From Bacteroidia bacterium (GTDB lineage: Bacteria > Bacteroidota > Ignavibacteria > UBA10030): a stretch of DNA of 64,000 nucleotides. Below are positions 1 through 9,684 of this stretch, piece by piece. Position 1 is the first letter of the stretch, and each line of letters opens with the position of its first letter. Location of the stretch: assembly GCA_022180565.1 (NCBI GenBank), contig BQML01000002.1, forward strand, positions 209,824 through 273,823. The letters are read 5' to 3'. Below the pieces are notes generated by a model that had not been told where the DNA came from, searched no databases, and saw only the letters and a program-made list of their open reading frames with translations. Made by a program: the position numbers and the translations under genes.

Positions 1-1
1 G

Positions 2-1168
2 GGTGCCGTCGGTATCAACCACCCCAAGCTGACCGAACCGGCGTTCCTGGAAAAACTGGCGTTCGTCGGTGTCAACAAGCCCTCGAACTCGGACGCGTAC
101 ACCGTGGAGATGGCGGAATTCGTCGAGACCTTCGCACGTATTGCCATGCCCGAGTACCTGCCCTACGTGTTCTTCGTTGACGGCGGAGCGCTTGCAGTGG
201 AGAACGCGCTCAAGACGGCGTTCGACTGGAAGGTGCGGAAGAATTTTGTAAAGGGGTACACGGAAGAACGCGGCTCGCAAGTGATTCATTTCCGCAAGGC
301 ATTCCATGGCCGCTCCGGCTACACGCTGTCGCTGACGAATACGGATCCGACCAAGACGAACTACTTCCCGAAGTTCAAGTGGCCGCGCATTCACAATCCG
401 GCGATGAAGTTTCCCCAGAATGCGAAGAATCAGGAAGAAGTTCGGAAGGAAGAGACAATTGCAATTCAGCAGATCAAACAGGCGATCATCAATAATCCCG
501 ATGATATCGCAGCCCTGATTATCGAACCCATCCAGGGCGAAGGCGGGGACAATCACTTCCGCAAGGAATTTTTCCAGGAACTCAGGACCATCTGCGACGA
601 GAACGAGATCCTGCTGATCTTCGATGAGGTGCAGACGGGTGTCGGCCTGACCGGCAGGATGTGGGCCCACGAGTACTTTGTGAAGCCTGATATGGTCGCT
701 TTCGGCAAGAAAACCCAGGTGTGTGGCTTCATGTGTAGTACGCGCATCGACGATGTGATGGACAACGTGTTTCACAAACCGAGCCGGATTAACTCGACGT
801 TCGGAGGAAATCTCGTGGACATGGTGAGGTTTGCGAGGGTCTTGGAGGTGATTCAAGAGGAACGGCTCGTCGAGAATGCAGCGGTCGTCGGGGAGCACTT
901 GCTTGAAGCTCTGAAAACGCTCGAGGCAGAGTTCCCCATGCTGATCAGCAATGCGCGGGGACGGGGGCTCTTCTGCGCCATGGATCTCGATACGGCCCAA
1001 AATAGGGATCAGCTGAGGAGCAAGGCGTATGAGGAAGGTCTCATTTTGATCGGATGCGGCGACCGATCGATCAGATTCCGTCCGCCCCTGAACCTGAAGA
1101 AGTCCGAGGTCGACGAGGGTGTCGGGATCATCCGCAAGGCCTTGAAGGAGATCGCATCAGGCGAGTAA
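2..1168 (+). CDS. lat: L-lysine 6-transaminase (5'-partial)
   Basis: PLP-dependent class III aminotransferase that moves the epsilon-amino group of lysine to 2-oxoglutarate, giving allysine/piperideine-6-carboxylate. The reading frame is open from base 2, so the N-terminus lies outside the window; 388 residues are visible. Support: the cofactor-binding Asp segment LLIFDEVQTGVG and the Schiff-base lysine in FGKKTQVCGF, a signature of the lysine 6-transaminase (Lat) subgroup, followed by NSTFGGNLVDMVRF. The stop codon directly abuts the ATG of nadE. In other bacteria Lat feeds lysine catabolism or lysine-derived metabolites; which one applies here cannot be read from the window. Confidence 0.9.
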   Translation, partial: GAVGINHPKLTEPAFLEKLAFVGVNKPSNSDAYTVEMAEFVETFARIAMPEYLPYVFFVDGGALAVENALKTAFDWKVRKNFVKGYTEERGSQVIHFRKAFHGRSGYTLSLTNTDPTKTNYFPKFKWPRIHNPAMKFPQNAKNQEEVRKEETIAIQQIKQAIINNPDDIAALIIEPIQGEGGDNHFRKEFFQELRTICDENEILLIFDEVQTGVGLTGRMWAHEYFVKPDMVAFGKKTQVCGFMCSTRIDDVMDNVFHKPSRINSTFGGNLVDMVRFARVLEVIQEERLVENAAVVGEHLLEALKTLEAEFPMLISNARGRGLFCAMDLDTAQNRDQLRSKAYEEGLILIGCGDRSIRFRPPLNLKKSEVDEGVGIIRKALKEIASGE

Positions 1169-2014
1169 ATGGAACCTCCGCGAAGAAACGGAATCACAGG
1201 CCCCGGCATCAACGCGAAAATGGTGCGGGGCCTCCTTGTACGCTTTCTGGCCGATGAAATCACTGCGGCGGGTTTCTCGCGGGCTGTTGTCGGCCTCTCG
1301 GGAGGCGTCGATTCGGCCGTTGTGGCGGCTCTGGCCGCAGAAGCGCTAGGGGCACGCAATGTTCTGGGCGTGATGATGCCGTACCGGACCAGCAGTCCGG
1401 AAAGTGCGGCCCATGCGGCGTTGGCAGCGAAAACGTTTGGAATACCCTCGGAGACGGTGGACATCAGCCCCATGGCGGACGCATTCTGCGAACGGCATAA
1501 CGTACATGACCGCGTTCGTCGGGGCAACGTGCTTGCCCGGATGAGAATGGTTGTCCTCTATGACCTCTCGGCCCGCGATCGGGCGCTTGTCCTCGGCACA
1601 AGCAACAAGACGGAAATCTTGCTGGGATATGGAACCCTGCACGGAGATATGGCCTCGGCCATCAATCCGATTGGAGATCTGTACAAAACCCAAGTGTGGC
1701 AGTTGGCCGAAGAGCTTGGTGTTCCTGATGAGATTGTCAGAAAGAAACCCAGTGCGGATCTGTGGAGGGGGCAGACGGATGAGGGAGAAATGGGGTTTTC
1801 CTATAATGACGTTGACCGGTTGTTGTATGGTATGATTGATGAACGGCGAAGCGACGAGGATTTGATCACCATGGGGTTCCGGAGGCCGTTTATCAGCAAA
1901 GTGAAAGAGATGATTCGAAAGAACCAGTTCAAGCGCCGCCCTCCGCTGATCGCCAAGATCTCGTACCGGACTGTGAATGTAGATTTCCGGTATGCGAGAG
2001 ATTGGGGAGCCTGA
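1169..2014 (+). CDS. nadE: NH3-dependent NAD+ synthase
   Basis: Converts deamido-NAD (NaAD) to NAD+ with ATP and ammonia. The 281 residues contain the PP-loop SGGVDSAVV near residue 44, the GTSNKTEILLGYGT segment, and the KPSADLW/QTDE region. There is no N-terminal glutaminase domain, so this is the short ammonia-dependent form. The ATG starts immediately after the lat stop codon; a second in-frame ATG at 1220 is possible. Together with pncB and pncA near 20-22 kb it gives two ends of the nicotinamide/nicotinate salvage (Preiss-Handler) route. Confidence 0.95.
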   Translation: MEPPRRNGITGPGINAKMVRGLLVRFLADEITAAGFSRAVVGLSGGVDSAVVAALAAEALGARNVLGVMMPYRTSSPESAAHAALAAKTFGIPSETVDISPMADAFCERHNVHDRVRRGNVLARMRMVVLYDLSARDRALVLGTSNKTEILLGYGTLHGDMASAINPIGDLYKTQVWQLAEELGVPDEIVRKKPSADLWRGQTDEGEMGFSYNDVDRLLYGMIDERRSDEDLITMGFRRPFISKVKEMIRKNQFKRRPPLIAKISYRTVNVDFRYARDWGA

Positions 2015-2030
2015 CCATAGTCAGTCGGCA

Positions 2031-2067
2031 AGTTTTCAATTGCCAACCCCATTGGAAATTGGAAATG
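2031..2067. repeat. Short heptamer repeat/inverted segment between nadE and rsmI
   Basis: Two copies of TTGGAAA lie side by side at about 2051-2064. A partly complementary TTTTCAATTGCCAA segment precedes them, so a small hairpin can form. It resembles a degenerate member of the heptamer-repeat elements found elsewhere in the window. Confidence 0.4.
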
Positions 2068-2089
2068 CCTCTCATTCTTTCTGACTCTC

Positions 2090-2764
2090 TTGCCTGGAAC
2101 TCTCTATATCGTTGCCACCCCAATCGGTAACCTTGAGGATATCACGTACCGCGCTCTCAAGGTTCTTGCCTGTGTTGATCTCGTCGCCGCGGAGGACACT
2201 CGGAAGACGAAGATTCTGCTCGACCATTACGGCATCAGCAAGCCAATGGTGAGTTATTTCAGCTACAATGAGCGACGGAGGACCCCCCAGCTCATTCGTC
2301 ACCTGGAAGAGGGGAAGTCTGTGGCCCTTGTCTCCGACGCCGGTACGCCGGGAATCTCCGATCCGGCTCACACCGTGGTGGTGGCGGCCCTGGAACACGG
2401 GATTCCCGTTGTCCCGATCCCTGGTCCGGCGGCATTCGTGTCCGCCCTTATCGTCAGCGGGCTTCCCACGAACGCGTTTGTTTTTGAGGGGTTTCTTCCC
2501 GTGAAAAAGGGCAGAGCCACGAAACTTGCGCAGTTGAAAGAGGAGACCAGAACCGTCATTCTGTACGAATCGCCCCATCGGATCGTCAAGACACTTGAGC
2601 AGGTTCTGGAACTCTTTGGCGACAGGCAAGTGGTTGTGGCGAGGGAAATGACAAAGAAATTTGAGGAAATCGTGCGGGGGCCTGTTTCGGCCGTCCTCAA
2701 GGAGATTTCTTCTAGGTCTCCGAGGGGCGAGTATGTCGTTTTGATCGGGGGAAAACCACGCTAA
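2090..2764 (+). CDS. rsmI: 16S rRNA (cytidine(1402)-2'-O)-methyltransferase
   Basis: SAM-dependent methyltransferase of the tetrapyrrole-methylase fold that modifies C1402 of 16S rRNA. The 224 residues begin GTLYIVATPIGNLEDITYRAL and contain AAEDTRKTKILL, SYFSYNE and SDAGTPGISDP, all diagnostic for RsmI. The start appears to be TTG at 2090; the nearest upstream ATG (2065) is in another frame. The C-terminal extension found in some RsmI proteins is absent. It is separated from nadE by a 75-base gap containing a small TTGGAAA direct repeat. Confidence 0.93.
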   Translation: MPGTLYIVATPIGNLEDITYRALKVLACVDLVAAEDTRKTKILLDHYGISKPMVSYFSYNERRRTPQLIRHLEEGKSVALVSDAGTPGISDPAHTVVVAALEHGIPVVPIPGPAAFVSALIVSGLPTNAFVFEGFLPVKKGRATKLAQLKEETRTVILYESPHRIVKTLEQVLELFGDRQVVVAREMTKKFEEIVRGPVSAVLKEISSRSPRGEYVVLIGGKPR

Positions 2765-2886
2765 GGAACGAAGTGAGGAGTAAATAAACCGTGGGAGCGG
2801 AAGCGCCTTTTCCCGGCCCTATCCACACCGGCCAGCCTGCAATTCTTTCCTTTTGAATATCGCTACTTTGTCTTTTCCTTCCCCTC
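2765..2886. other. Gene-free spacer between rsmI and the groESL promoter
   Basis: About 120 bases with no convincing ORF, RNA gene or terminator hairpin. It ends at the groESL promoter. Confidence 0.5.
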
Positions 2887-2915
2887 TTGACAATTTCGCT
2901 TTTCCCTATTATATT
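2887..2915 (+). promoter_or_regulatory. groESL promoter
   Basis: TTGACA (2887-2892), a 17-base spacer, then TATATT (2910-2915). The -10 hexamer overlaps the left arm of the CIRCE operator, so HrcA binding would block RNA polymerase directly. Confidence 0.85.
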
Positions 2916-2940
2916 AGCACTCGTCTTCAGTGAGTGCTAA
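2914..2940 (+). promoter_or_regulatory. CIRCE operator (HrcA binding site)
   Basis: A perfect inverted repeat TTAGCACTC - 9 bases - GAGTGCTAA, identical to the CIRCE consensus. It implies heat-shock control of groESL by an HrcA repressor encoded outside the window. Confidence 0.97.
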
Positions 2941-2995
2941 CTGCCGTACTTTCCCATAAGTACTTAAAAACAAACATTTTACAAGGAGTCGAGCT

Positions 2996-3292
2996 ATGAC
3001 AAATCTCAAGCCTTTGGCTGATCGCGTTGTGATCAAGCCCTCTCCGGCAGAGGAGAAGACCAAGGGTGGAATCATCGTCCCCGATACTGCGAAGGAGAAG
3101 CCGGTGTGGGGCGAAGTAATTGCGGCAGGACCCGGACGGACCACTGAGGAGGGGAAGCACATTCCGATGGAGGTGAAAGTGGGCGACAAGGTCCTGTATG
3201 GCAAGTATTCCGGCACCGAGCTCACCATCGATGGTGAGGAACTGTTGATCATGCGCGAAAGCGACATTTTTGCGCTCATGCCCAAGAAGTAA
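2996..3292 (+). CDS. groES: Co-chaperonin GroES
   Basis: 10-kDa lid of the GroEL folding chamber, 98 residues, normal family length. It begins [20 protein letters not shown] and contains the mobile-loop region [16 protein letters not shown] and the C-terminal [13 protein letters not shown]. The AAGGAG Shine-Dalgarno (2983-2988) is well placed for the ATG. It is first in the CIRCE-controlled groES-groEL operon, 21 bases before groEL. Confidence 0.98.
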   Translation: MTNLKPLADRVVIKPSPAEEKTKGGIIVPDTAKEKPVWGEVIAAGPGRTTEEGKHIPMEVKVGDKVLYGKYSGTELTIDGEELLIMRESDIFALMPKK

Positions 3293-4948
<1,656 letters not shown>

Positions 4949-4949
4949 C

Positions 4950-4990
4950 ATCAAATTTCGAACTTCGAAACTGAATTTCGAAATTGTATC
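4950..4990. repeat. TTTCGAA-type heptamer repeat after groEL
   Basis: Units such as TTTCGAA, CTTCGAA and TTTCGAA recur with about 7-base spacing directly after the groEL stop codon and before its terminator. Same kind of sequence as the element at 48061-48180. Confidence 0.5.
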
Positions 4991-4991
4991 G

Positions 4992-5032
4992 AAATCGCCC
5001 TGTCCTGGAACAAGGACGGGGCGATTTTTTTT
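4992..5032 (+). terminator. Rho-independent terminator of groESL
   Basis: A 14-bp stem (AAATCGCCCTGTCC with GGACGGGGCGATTT, one T-G wobble), loop TGGAACAA, followed by a T-run. Confidence 0.93.
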
Positions 5033-5100
5033 CATCTCACCATTGCCGCATCCATGGCGATAGTTCCAAATTCCGATACTCCCACTCTCCTGCTACCTCC

Positions 5101-5129
5101 TTGATTGTCCTTCGCTAAATACCTAAATT
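5101..5129 (+). promoter_or_regulatory. Probable dnaG promoter
   Basis: TTGATT (5101-5106), 17-base spacer, TAAATT (5124-5129). The expected transcription start (about 5135-5137) is only a few bases before the dnaG ATG at 5139, which suggests a leaderless or nearly leaderless message. Confidence 0.55.
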
Positions 5130-5138
5130 AACAAGCTC

Positions 5139-6989
5139 ATGCGCATTCCGGATGAAAAAATCGACGAAATCCGATCGGCCACGGACATCATTGAATTGAT
5201 TTCCGGTGTAACCAGACTCAGGAAACGGGGCAAGAATTTCGTCGGGTTGTGTCCCTTCCATCAGGAAAAGACCCCTTCGTTCACGGTCAGCCCGGAAAAA
5301 CAGATGTTCCACTGTTTCGGATGCGGGAAGGGGGGAAATGTGTTCACGTTCGTGATGGAGCTGGAAAAAGTGTCGTTCGTGGAGGCTGTCCGGAGCCTTG
5401 CCGAACGAGCCGGGATCACGGTAACAACGGGAAGCGTTGGAGCACGGGAAACGGAGAATGAACGGCTTCTGGCGGTGTGCAGATTCGCCGGCGAATATTT
5501 TCACAGGAACCTCTCTACACCGGAAGGCGCCTTTGCTCTCGAATACTTCCACTCCCGCGGGTTTTCCGATGCAACGATCAAGCGGTTCGGCCTGGGGTAC
5601 GCGATGGATGCATGGGATGGACTGATCAACGCGGCAACTCTGGAGGGCATCTCCATCGATCAGTTGCTGAAGACCGGGTTGGTGCGGGCAAAGGAGGACA
5701 CGGGCAGCCACTACGACTACTTTCGCGGCAGGGCGATGTTTCCGATCGTTACACCGACGGGGAGGGTCATCGCCTTCGGAGCACGCAGAATTCGGGAAAA
5801 CGATCCGATTCAGGGGAAATACATCAATTCTCCCGAAACGGCTCTCTATAGCAAAAGCCGCGTCCTGTACGGCTTGTTCCAGTCAAAGGAGGCGATCAGA
5901 GCCCAGGAAAACGCCGTGATGGTTGAGGGATATGTGGACATGATCTCGCTCTTCCAGGCCGGTATTGAGAATGTGGTCGCGTCAAGCGGCACGGCACTCA
6001 CGGAGGATCAGGTAAAGCTCGTTGGCCGGTACGCGGGAACGTTGACCCTGGTGTACGACGCCGATTCGGCGGGCTCGCAGGCGATGGTAAGGGGACTCGA
6101 TGTGGCACTGGAACAGGGGCTGGACGTCCGCATCGTTACGCTTCCGCAAAAACACGATCCCGACTCCTTCGTTCGGGAATTCGGCGCGAGGGAATTTCGG
6201 AACCTCCTTGAAAAGGCCGTTTCGTTCATTGATTTCAAAGCAGGAATGTTCGTCGCCGCCGGAACATTCCATACGCCGGAGGGGCGGACAGAGGCCGTAC
6301 GATCGATTGTGCAGTCCATCGCGAAGATTCGCGACGAATTAAAACGAAACTTCTTTGTCAAAGAAGTGGCGGACAAGTATGAGATCTATGAGTCTGTGCT
6401 GTTTCGGGAGTTGGACCGGTGGATTGCAAAGGACAGACCGCCGGCAAGGGTGACGGGAGACCGCCGGTCGGCCGCGGCTCCCGCGAGGCGTGGGCCTGCC
6501 GATTCTGCCATCCCGGCCGCCGAGAGAGATATCTTGAAGATCTTCTATGAGAACCATGCCGCGGCAATTGAATACGTCGTAGCCTCGATAGGGGTGGATG
6601 AGTTGACGCACGCAGGCGTGCGCCGACTTGTGCAAATGGCATTGGATCAAATCGAAGAGACGGGAAGGGTCGACACTGCCGCAGTCCTCAATGAGTTGAA
6701 GGAAGAATCCCTGAAAAGCCTGTTAACCGAAGTGTTGATGAGCCGTTATGAACTGAGCAAGGGATGGAAGGGGATGGCTGTGGAAATTGAGGAACCTGAT
6801 CCCCTGAAAGTCGCACGCGGAGCGGTGACGAGGATCAAGAAACAATCACTCCACCGTGCCATCGAACAAAACCAACGTCTTCTCAAAGAAGCGTCTCAAC
6901 GCGGAGACGAAACCACTCCATTCATCCAGCGGCATCAGGATCTCCTGCACGTCATGCGAGAGTTGGAAAAACAAGGGACCGATCAATAA
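5139..6989 (+). CDS. dnaG: DNA primase
   Basis: Synthesises RNA primers for replication. The 616 residues carry the N-terminal zinc-binding domain (CPFHQEKTPSF ... CFGCGKGGN, about residues 40-65), the RNA-polymerase/TOPRIM core with VMVEGYVDMI (about residue 260) and the metal-binding DADSAGSQAM, and a helical C-terminal region expected to bind DnaB. No Shine-Dalgarno precedes the ATG, consistent with the promoter placed just upstream. Length and motif order are normal. Confidence 0.97.
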   Translation: MRIPDEKIDEIRSATDIIELISGVTRLRKRGKNFVGLCPFHQEKTPSFTVSPEKQMFHCFGCGKGGNVFTFVMELEKVSFVEAVRSLAERAGITVTTGSVGARETENERLLAVCRFAGEYFHRNLSTPEGAFALEYFHSRGFSDATIKRFGLGYAMDAWDGLINAATLEGISIDQLLKTGLVRAKEDTGSHYDYFRGRAMFPIVTPTGRVIAFGARRIRENDPIQGKYINSPETALYSKSRVLYGLFQSKEAIRAQENAVMVEGYVDMISLFQAGIENVVASSGTALTEDQVKLVGRYAGTLTLVYDADSAGSQAMVRGLDVALEQGLDVRIVTLPQKHDPDSFVREFGAREFRNLLEKAVSFIDFKAGMFVAAGTFHTPEGRTEAVRSIVQSIAKIRDELKRNFFVKEVADKYEIYESVLFRELDRWIAKDRPPARVTGDRRSAAAPARRGPADSAIPAAERDILKIFYENHAAAIEYVVASIGVDELTHAGVRRLVQMALDQIEETGRVDTAAVLNELKEESLKSLLTEVLMSRYELSKGWKGMAVEIEEPDPLKVARGAVTRIKKQSLHRAIEQNQRLLKEASQRGDETTPFIQRHQDLLHVMRELEKQGTDQ

Positions 6990-7032
6990 TCGCCGATTCG
7001 CCATCGGCAATGGACAATCAAGAATCACTCCC

Positions 7033-7263
7033 ATGCCCCACCATCAGCCATTGATGATCCACATTGTTCCCGGCAAATGCGACTTCTGCGGATGCTGTGT
7101 GGGGGTGTGTCCTGAAGACGCCATCGAGCTCATGGAATCAAGAATCGAGATCATCGAGGAGCGATGCACCAACTGTAGGAAGTGTGTCTGGGCATGTCCG
7201 TGGGAAGTGATAGAGTTCCATAGGGAAGGAGTGGCAAACCTGCCCAAAGAGGTTACGTTGTGA
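7033..7263 (+). CDS. 2[4Fe-4S] ferredoxin
   Basis: Small iron-sulfur electron carrier, 76 residues. Two cluster motifs are visible: CDFCGCCVGVCPED and CTNCRKCVWACPWE. I use the ATG at 7033; ATG 7054 (MIHIVPGKCD) is an alternative. It precedes the geranylgeranyl-reductase-family flavoprotein by 127 bases in the same direction, and it is the obvious candidate electron donor. In Methanosarcina a ferredoxin is known to supply electrons to this enzyme family. Partnership here is inferred from position. Confidence 0.9.
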   Translation: MPHHQPLMIHIVPGKCDFCGCCVGVCPEDAIELMESRIEIIEERCTNCRKCVWACPWEVIEFHREGVANLPKEVTL

Positions 7264-7384
7264 AATCCGAAATCTGAAATCCGAAATTCGAATTCAAATG
7301 CAAAGCACGAGAATTTGACGGATCCTGTCGTGCTCTGCGGCTCACGAGTGTGTTTCGTGCTTCGAATTTCGGATTTGCTCTTCT
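7262..7384. repeat. Heptamer inverted-repeat element (GAAATCC type)
   Basis: Left arm: GAAATCC, GAAATCT, GAAATCC, GAAATTC, GAATTCA in strict 7-base register (7262-7296). Right arm, inverted: CTTCGAA and TTTCGGA (7360-7373). The core between them contains the pair AAAGCACGAG / CTCACGAGTG...CGTGCTT. The first unit overlaps the stop codon of the ferredoxin gene. Confidence 0.75.
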
Positions 7385-7390
7385 GATTCC

Positions 7391-8557
7391 ATGAAAGACT
7401 TCTACGATATCATTGTTGTCGGCGCCGGTCCTGCAGGCTCGACGGCGGCCCGTTTTGCCGCCGCCGGCGGTGCGTCCGTTCTCATGCTGGAAAAGGATCG
7501 CGACGTGGGATATCCGGTTCGGTGTGGTGAGGCCGTGAGTCATGAGGGAGTCGTTCAGTTCATTGAGCCGGATCCCAAATGGATCGCCGCAACAGTGACG
7601 AGGTTCAGGCTGGTTGCGCCGAACGGCAAGGAAGTGGTTCCGAGACTCGACGGCATAGGGTATGTACTGGAACGGCGCATTTTTGACTATGAGATTGCAA
7701 AACAGGCGGCTCACGAAGGGGCGGAAATCATCACAAAGGCGTATGTCTATGATTTGCTGAAATCCGAGGGCAAGGTGGAGGGAGTCAAGGTCTTGTACAA
7801 AGACGAAAAGATTGATATCCATGCCAGGGTTGTCGTCGCGGCGGACGGCGTGGAAAGCAGGGTAGGGAAGTGGGCCGGCATCGATACGACATGCCACATC
7901 CGCGACATGGAGAGTTGTGCACAGATGACAATCTCCGGGATCGACGTCGAAGACGATGTTCTTGAATTCTACTTCGGCGACGAGGTGTCCCCCGGCGGAT
8001 ACCTGTGGGTTTTTCCCAAAGGCAAACACACGGCAAACGTCGGACTCGGCGTGAGCGTGGAATGCGCCAAGAAGAAGGCCGCCATCCGGTACCTCGAAGA
8101 ATTCATTGCGAAACGGTTCCCACGAGCCGCGGTGCTGACTCATATCGCCGGAGGGGTGCCCTGCGCGAAAACCTGCGACACCATTGTGAAGAACAACGTC
8201 ATGCTTGTCGGTGACGCGGCCCATCAGGTGAATCCGGTGTCCGGAGGAGGCATCATCAGCGGGATGATCGGCGGGAGGATCGCGGGCGAGGTTGCGGCCG
8301 AAGCGATCCGCCGGAACGACGACAGCTTTCTCCTCGAATATGAACGGCGATGGCACAAGCGACTGGGATGGAGGCATGAAGTGTTCTATCGGATTAAGGA
8401 GGCGATCTCGGAATTCAGCGACGAAACACTCAATGTGATTGCCGAAAGTGCGCTGAAGCTCCCCGAACAAAAACGCACGCTCGGAGGAATCTTCCGTACT
8501 GCCCTTTGGAACCGCCCCTCGCTCCTCCTCGATGTCGCGAGAGTCTTCGTATCCTGA
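7391..8557 (+). CDS. Geranylgeranyl reductase family FAD-dependent oxidoreductase
   Basis: Flavoprotein of the family that saturates isoprenoid chains (archaeal ether lipids, menaquinone tails, phytyl chains). The 388 residues show the FAD-binding GAGPAGSTAARFAA at residues 11-24, PVRCGEAVSHEGV near residue 41, the second FAD motif LVGDAAHQVNPVSGGG near residue 275, and the WxFPKG-type segment LWVFPKGKHTANVGLG. The upstream ferredoxin is the likely reductant. The substrate is unknown; menaquinone or an archaeal-type lipid are both possible given the UbiA-family gene at 18.2 kb. Confidence 0.85.
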   Translation: MKDFYDIIVVGAGPAGSTAARFAAAGGASVLMLEKDRDVGYPVRCGEAVSHEGVVQFIEPDPKWIAATVTRFRLVAPNGKEVVPRLDGIGYVLERRIFDYEIAKQAAHEGAEIITKAYVYDLLKSEGKVEGVKVLYKDEKIDIHARVVVAADGVESRVGKWAGIDTTCHIRDMESCAQMTISGIDVEDDVLEFYFGDEVSPGGYLWVFPKGKHTANVGLGVSVECAKKKAAIRYLEEFIAKRFPRAAVLTHIAGGVPCAKTCDTIVKNNVMLVGDAAHQVNPVSGGGIISGMIGGRIAGEVAAEAIRRNDDSFLLEYERRWHKRLGWRHEVFYRIKEAISEFSDETLNVIAESALKLPEQKRTLGGIFRTALWNRPSLLLDVARVFVS

Positions 8558-8573
8558 CTCTTCCTTCCGTTTC

Positions 8574-8602
8574 TTGCAACTCACGGCATCGGATGGTATA
8601 TT
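8574..8602 (+). promoter_or_regulatory. Probable promoter of the GT9 gene
   Basis: TTGCAA (8574-8579), 17-base spacer, TATATT (8597-8602), located 27 bases before the GTG start. Confidence 0.6.
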
Positions 8603-8628
8603 GACTGTTCATAAATTGCCCTCTCGGT

Positions 8629-9684
8629 GTGAACGTCCCCGCTCTTGAGAACATCCTCATCGTCAGAACCGATCGTATCGGAGACGTCGTGCTCTCCCTG
8701 CCAATGATTGACGCTCTAAAGGCCAGATATCCCTCGGCCCGTATCGGTTTTCTCGTTCGTTCCTACACGCGTGAGATCGTCTCCGGCCGGGACGGTTTGA
8801 ATCTCGTCTTGCTTTACGACGACGACAGGGGGGTGGAAAAGCCCTTGAGGAAGATACTGGCGGAATTGAGGCGTCATCGCTTCGATGCGATCATCGTGAC
8901 CTACCCCACGTTCCGACTTGCCTTGCTGGCATATCTTGCAGGCATCCCGCTCCGCGTCGGGACGGGGTATCGCTGGTACTCGTTGTTGTTCAACAGACGG
9001 ATCTATGAGCACCGGAAGACGGCTGAAAAACACGAAGCCGAGTACAACCTTTCCCTCCTGACAGCGGTCGGCTGTCAGCCTGGGACGAACGTCAAACCGG
9101 TTCTGGAGACCGGAGGTGACGCTCTGCGCGAGGCGGAAACCGTGTTGGAAGAGCATGGTCTGAGAGCGAATCCGTTTGTCATCCTTCACCCCGGCAGTGG
9201 CGGATCTGCCAGGGATTGGAGACCCGCCCATTTTGGAACACTGGCGGCACGTTTGCACGAGACGGGAATCCGCGTCTTGGTGACCGGGGGACCCGGGGAG
9301 GAAGCCCTCCTCGCCCAGGTCCGCGCTGATTCGAACGGGACGGCCACGATTCTTCGGAGGCCGCTTTCCCTGAAGGTGCTTGCGGCCCTGATCAAGTCGG
9401 CAGCGGTCTTTGTATCAAATTCGACGGGCCCCCTCCATATTGCCGCCGCCGTGGGAACGCCGGTTGTCGCATTTTATCCGCCGATCCGGCAGTGCAGTTC
9501 GGCGCGGTGGGGACCGTTGACCGACCGAAAGATCATCTTTGAACCCAGCGCCGCGGACTGTCCGCGATGCAAAGGCGGAGCATGCCAATCGGATGTGTGC
9601 ATGGAGTCCATTCGCGTGGAAGACGTTCAAAAGGCCGTGCTGTCCCTCATGCGTTCTTCGACCAGCGTTGCACGCGTCCCATGA
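8629..9684 (+). CDS. Glycosyltransferase family 9 (heptosyltransferase-like)
   Basis: GT-B fold enzyme of the ADP-heptose:LPS heptosyltransferase family, 351 residues. It starts NILIVRTDRIGDVVLSLPMI, has VILHPGSGGSARDWRP in the middle, and the sugar-nucleotide site VFVSNSTGPLHIAAAVGTPVVAFYPP. It probably adds a sugar to the lipopolysaccharide core; the exact donor cannot be deduced. The start is GTG at 8629 with no clear Shine-Dalgarno. A CRDCK-like Cys cluster (CPRCKGGACQSDVC) near the C-terminus is unusual and common in GT9 proteins of this phylum. The stop overlaps the next gene by 4 bases (ATGA). Confidence 0.87.
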   Translation: MNVPALENILIVRTDRIGDVVLSLPMIDALKARYPSARIGFLVRSYTREIVSGRDGLNLVLLYDDDRGVEKPLRKILAELRRHRFDAIIVTYPTFRLALLAYLAGIPLRVGTGYRWYSLLFNRRIYEHRKTAEKHEAEYNLSLLTAVGCQPGTNVKPVLETGGDALREAETVLEEHGLRANPFVILHPGSGGSARDWRPAHFGTLAARLHETGIRVLVTGGPGEEALLAQVRADSNGTATILRRPLSLKVLAALIKSAAVFVSNSTGPLHIAAAVGTPVVAFYPPIRQCSSARWGPLTDRKIIFEPSAADCPRCKGGACQSDVCMESIRVEDVQKAVLSLMRSSTSVARVP

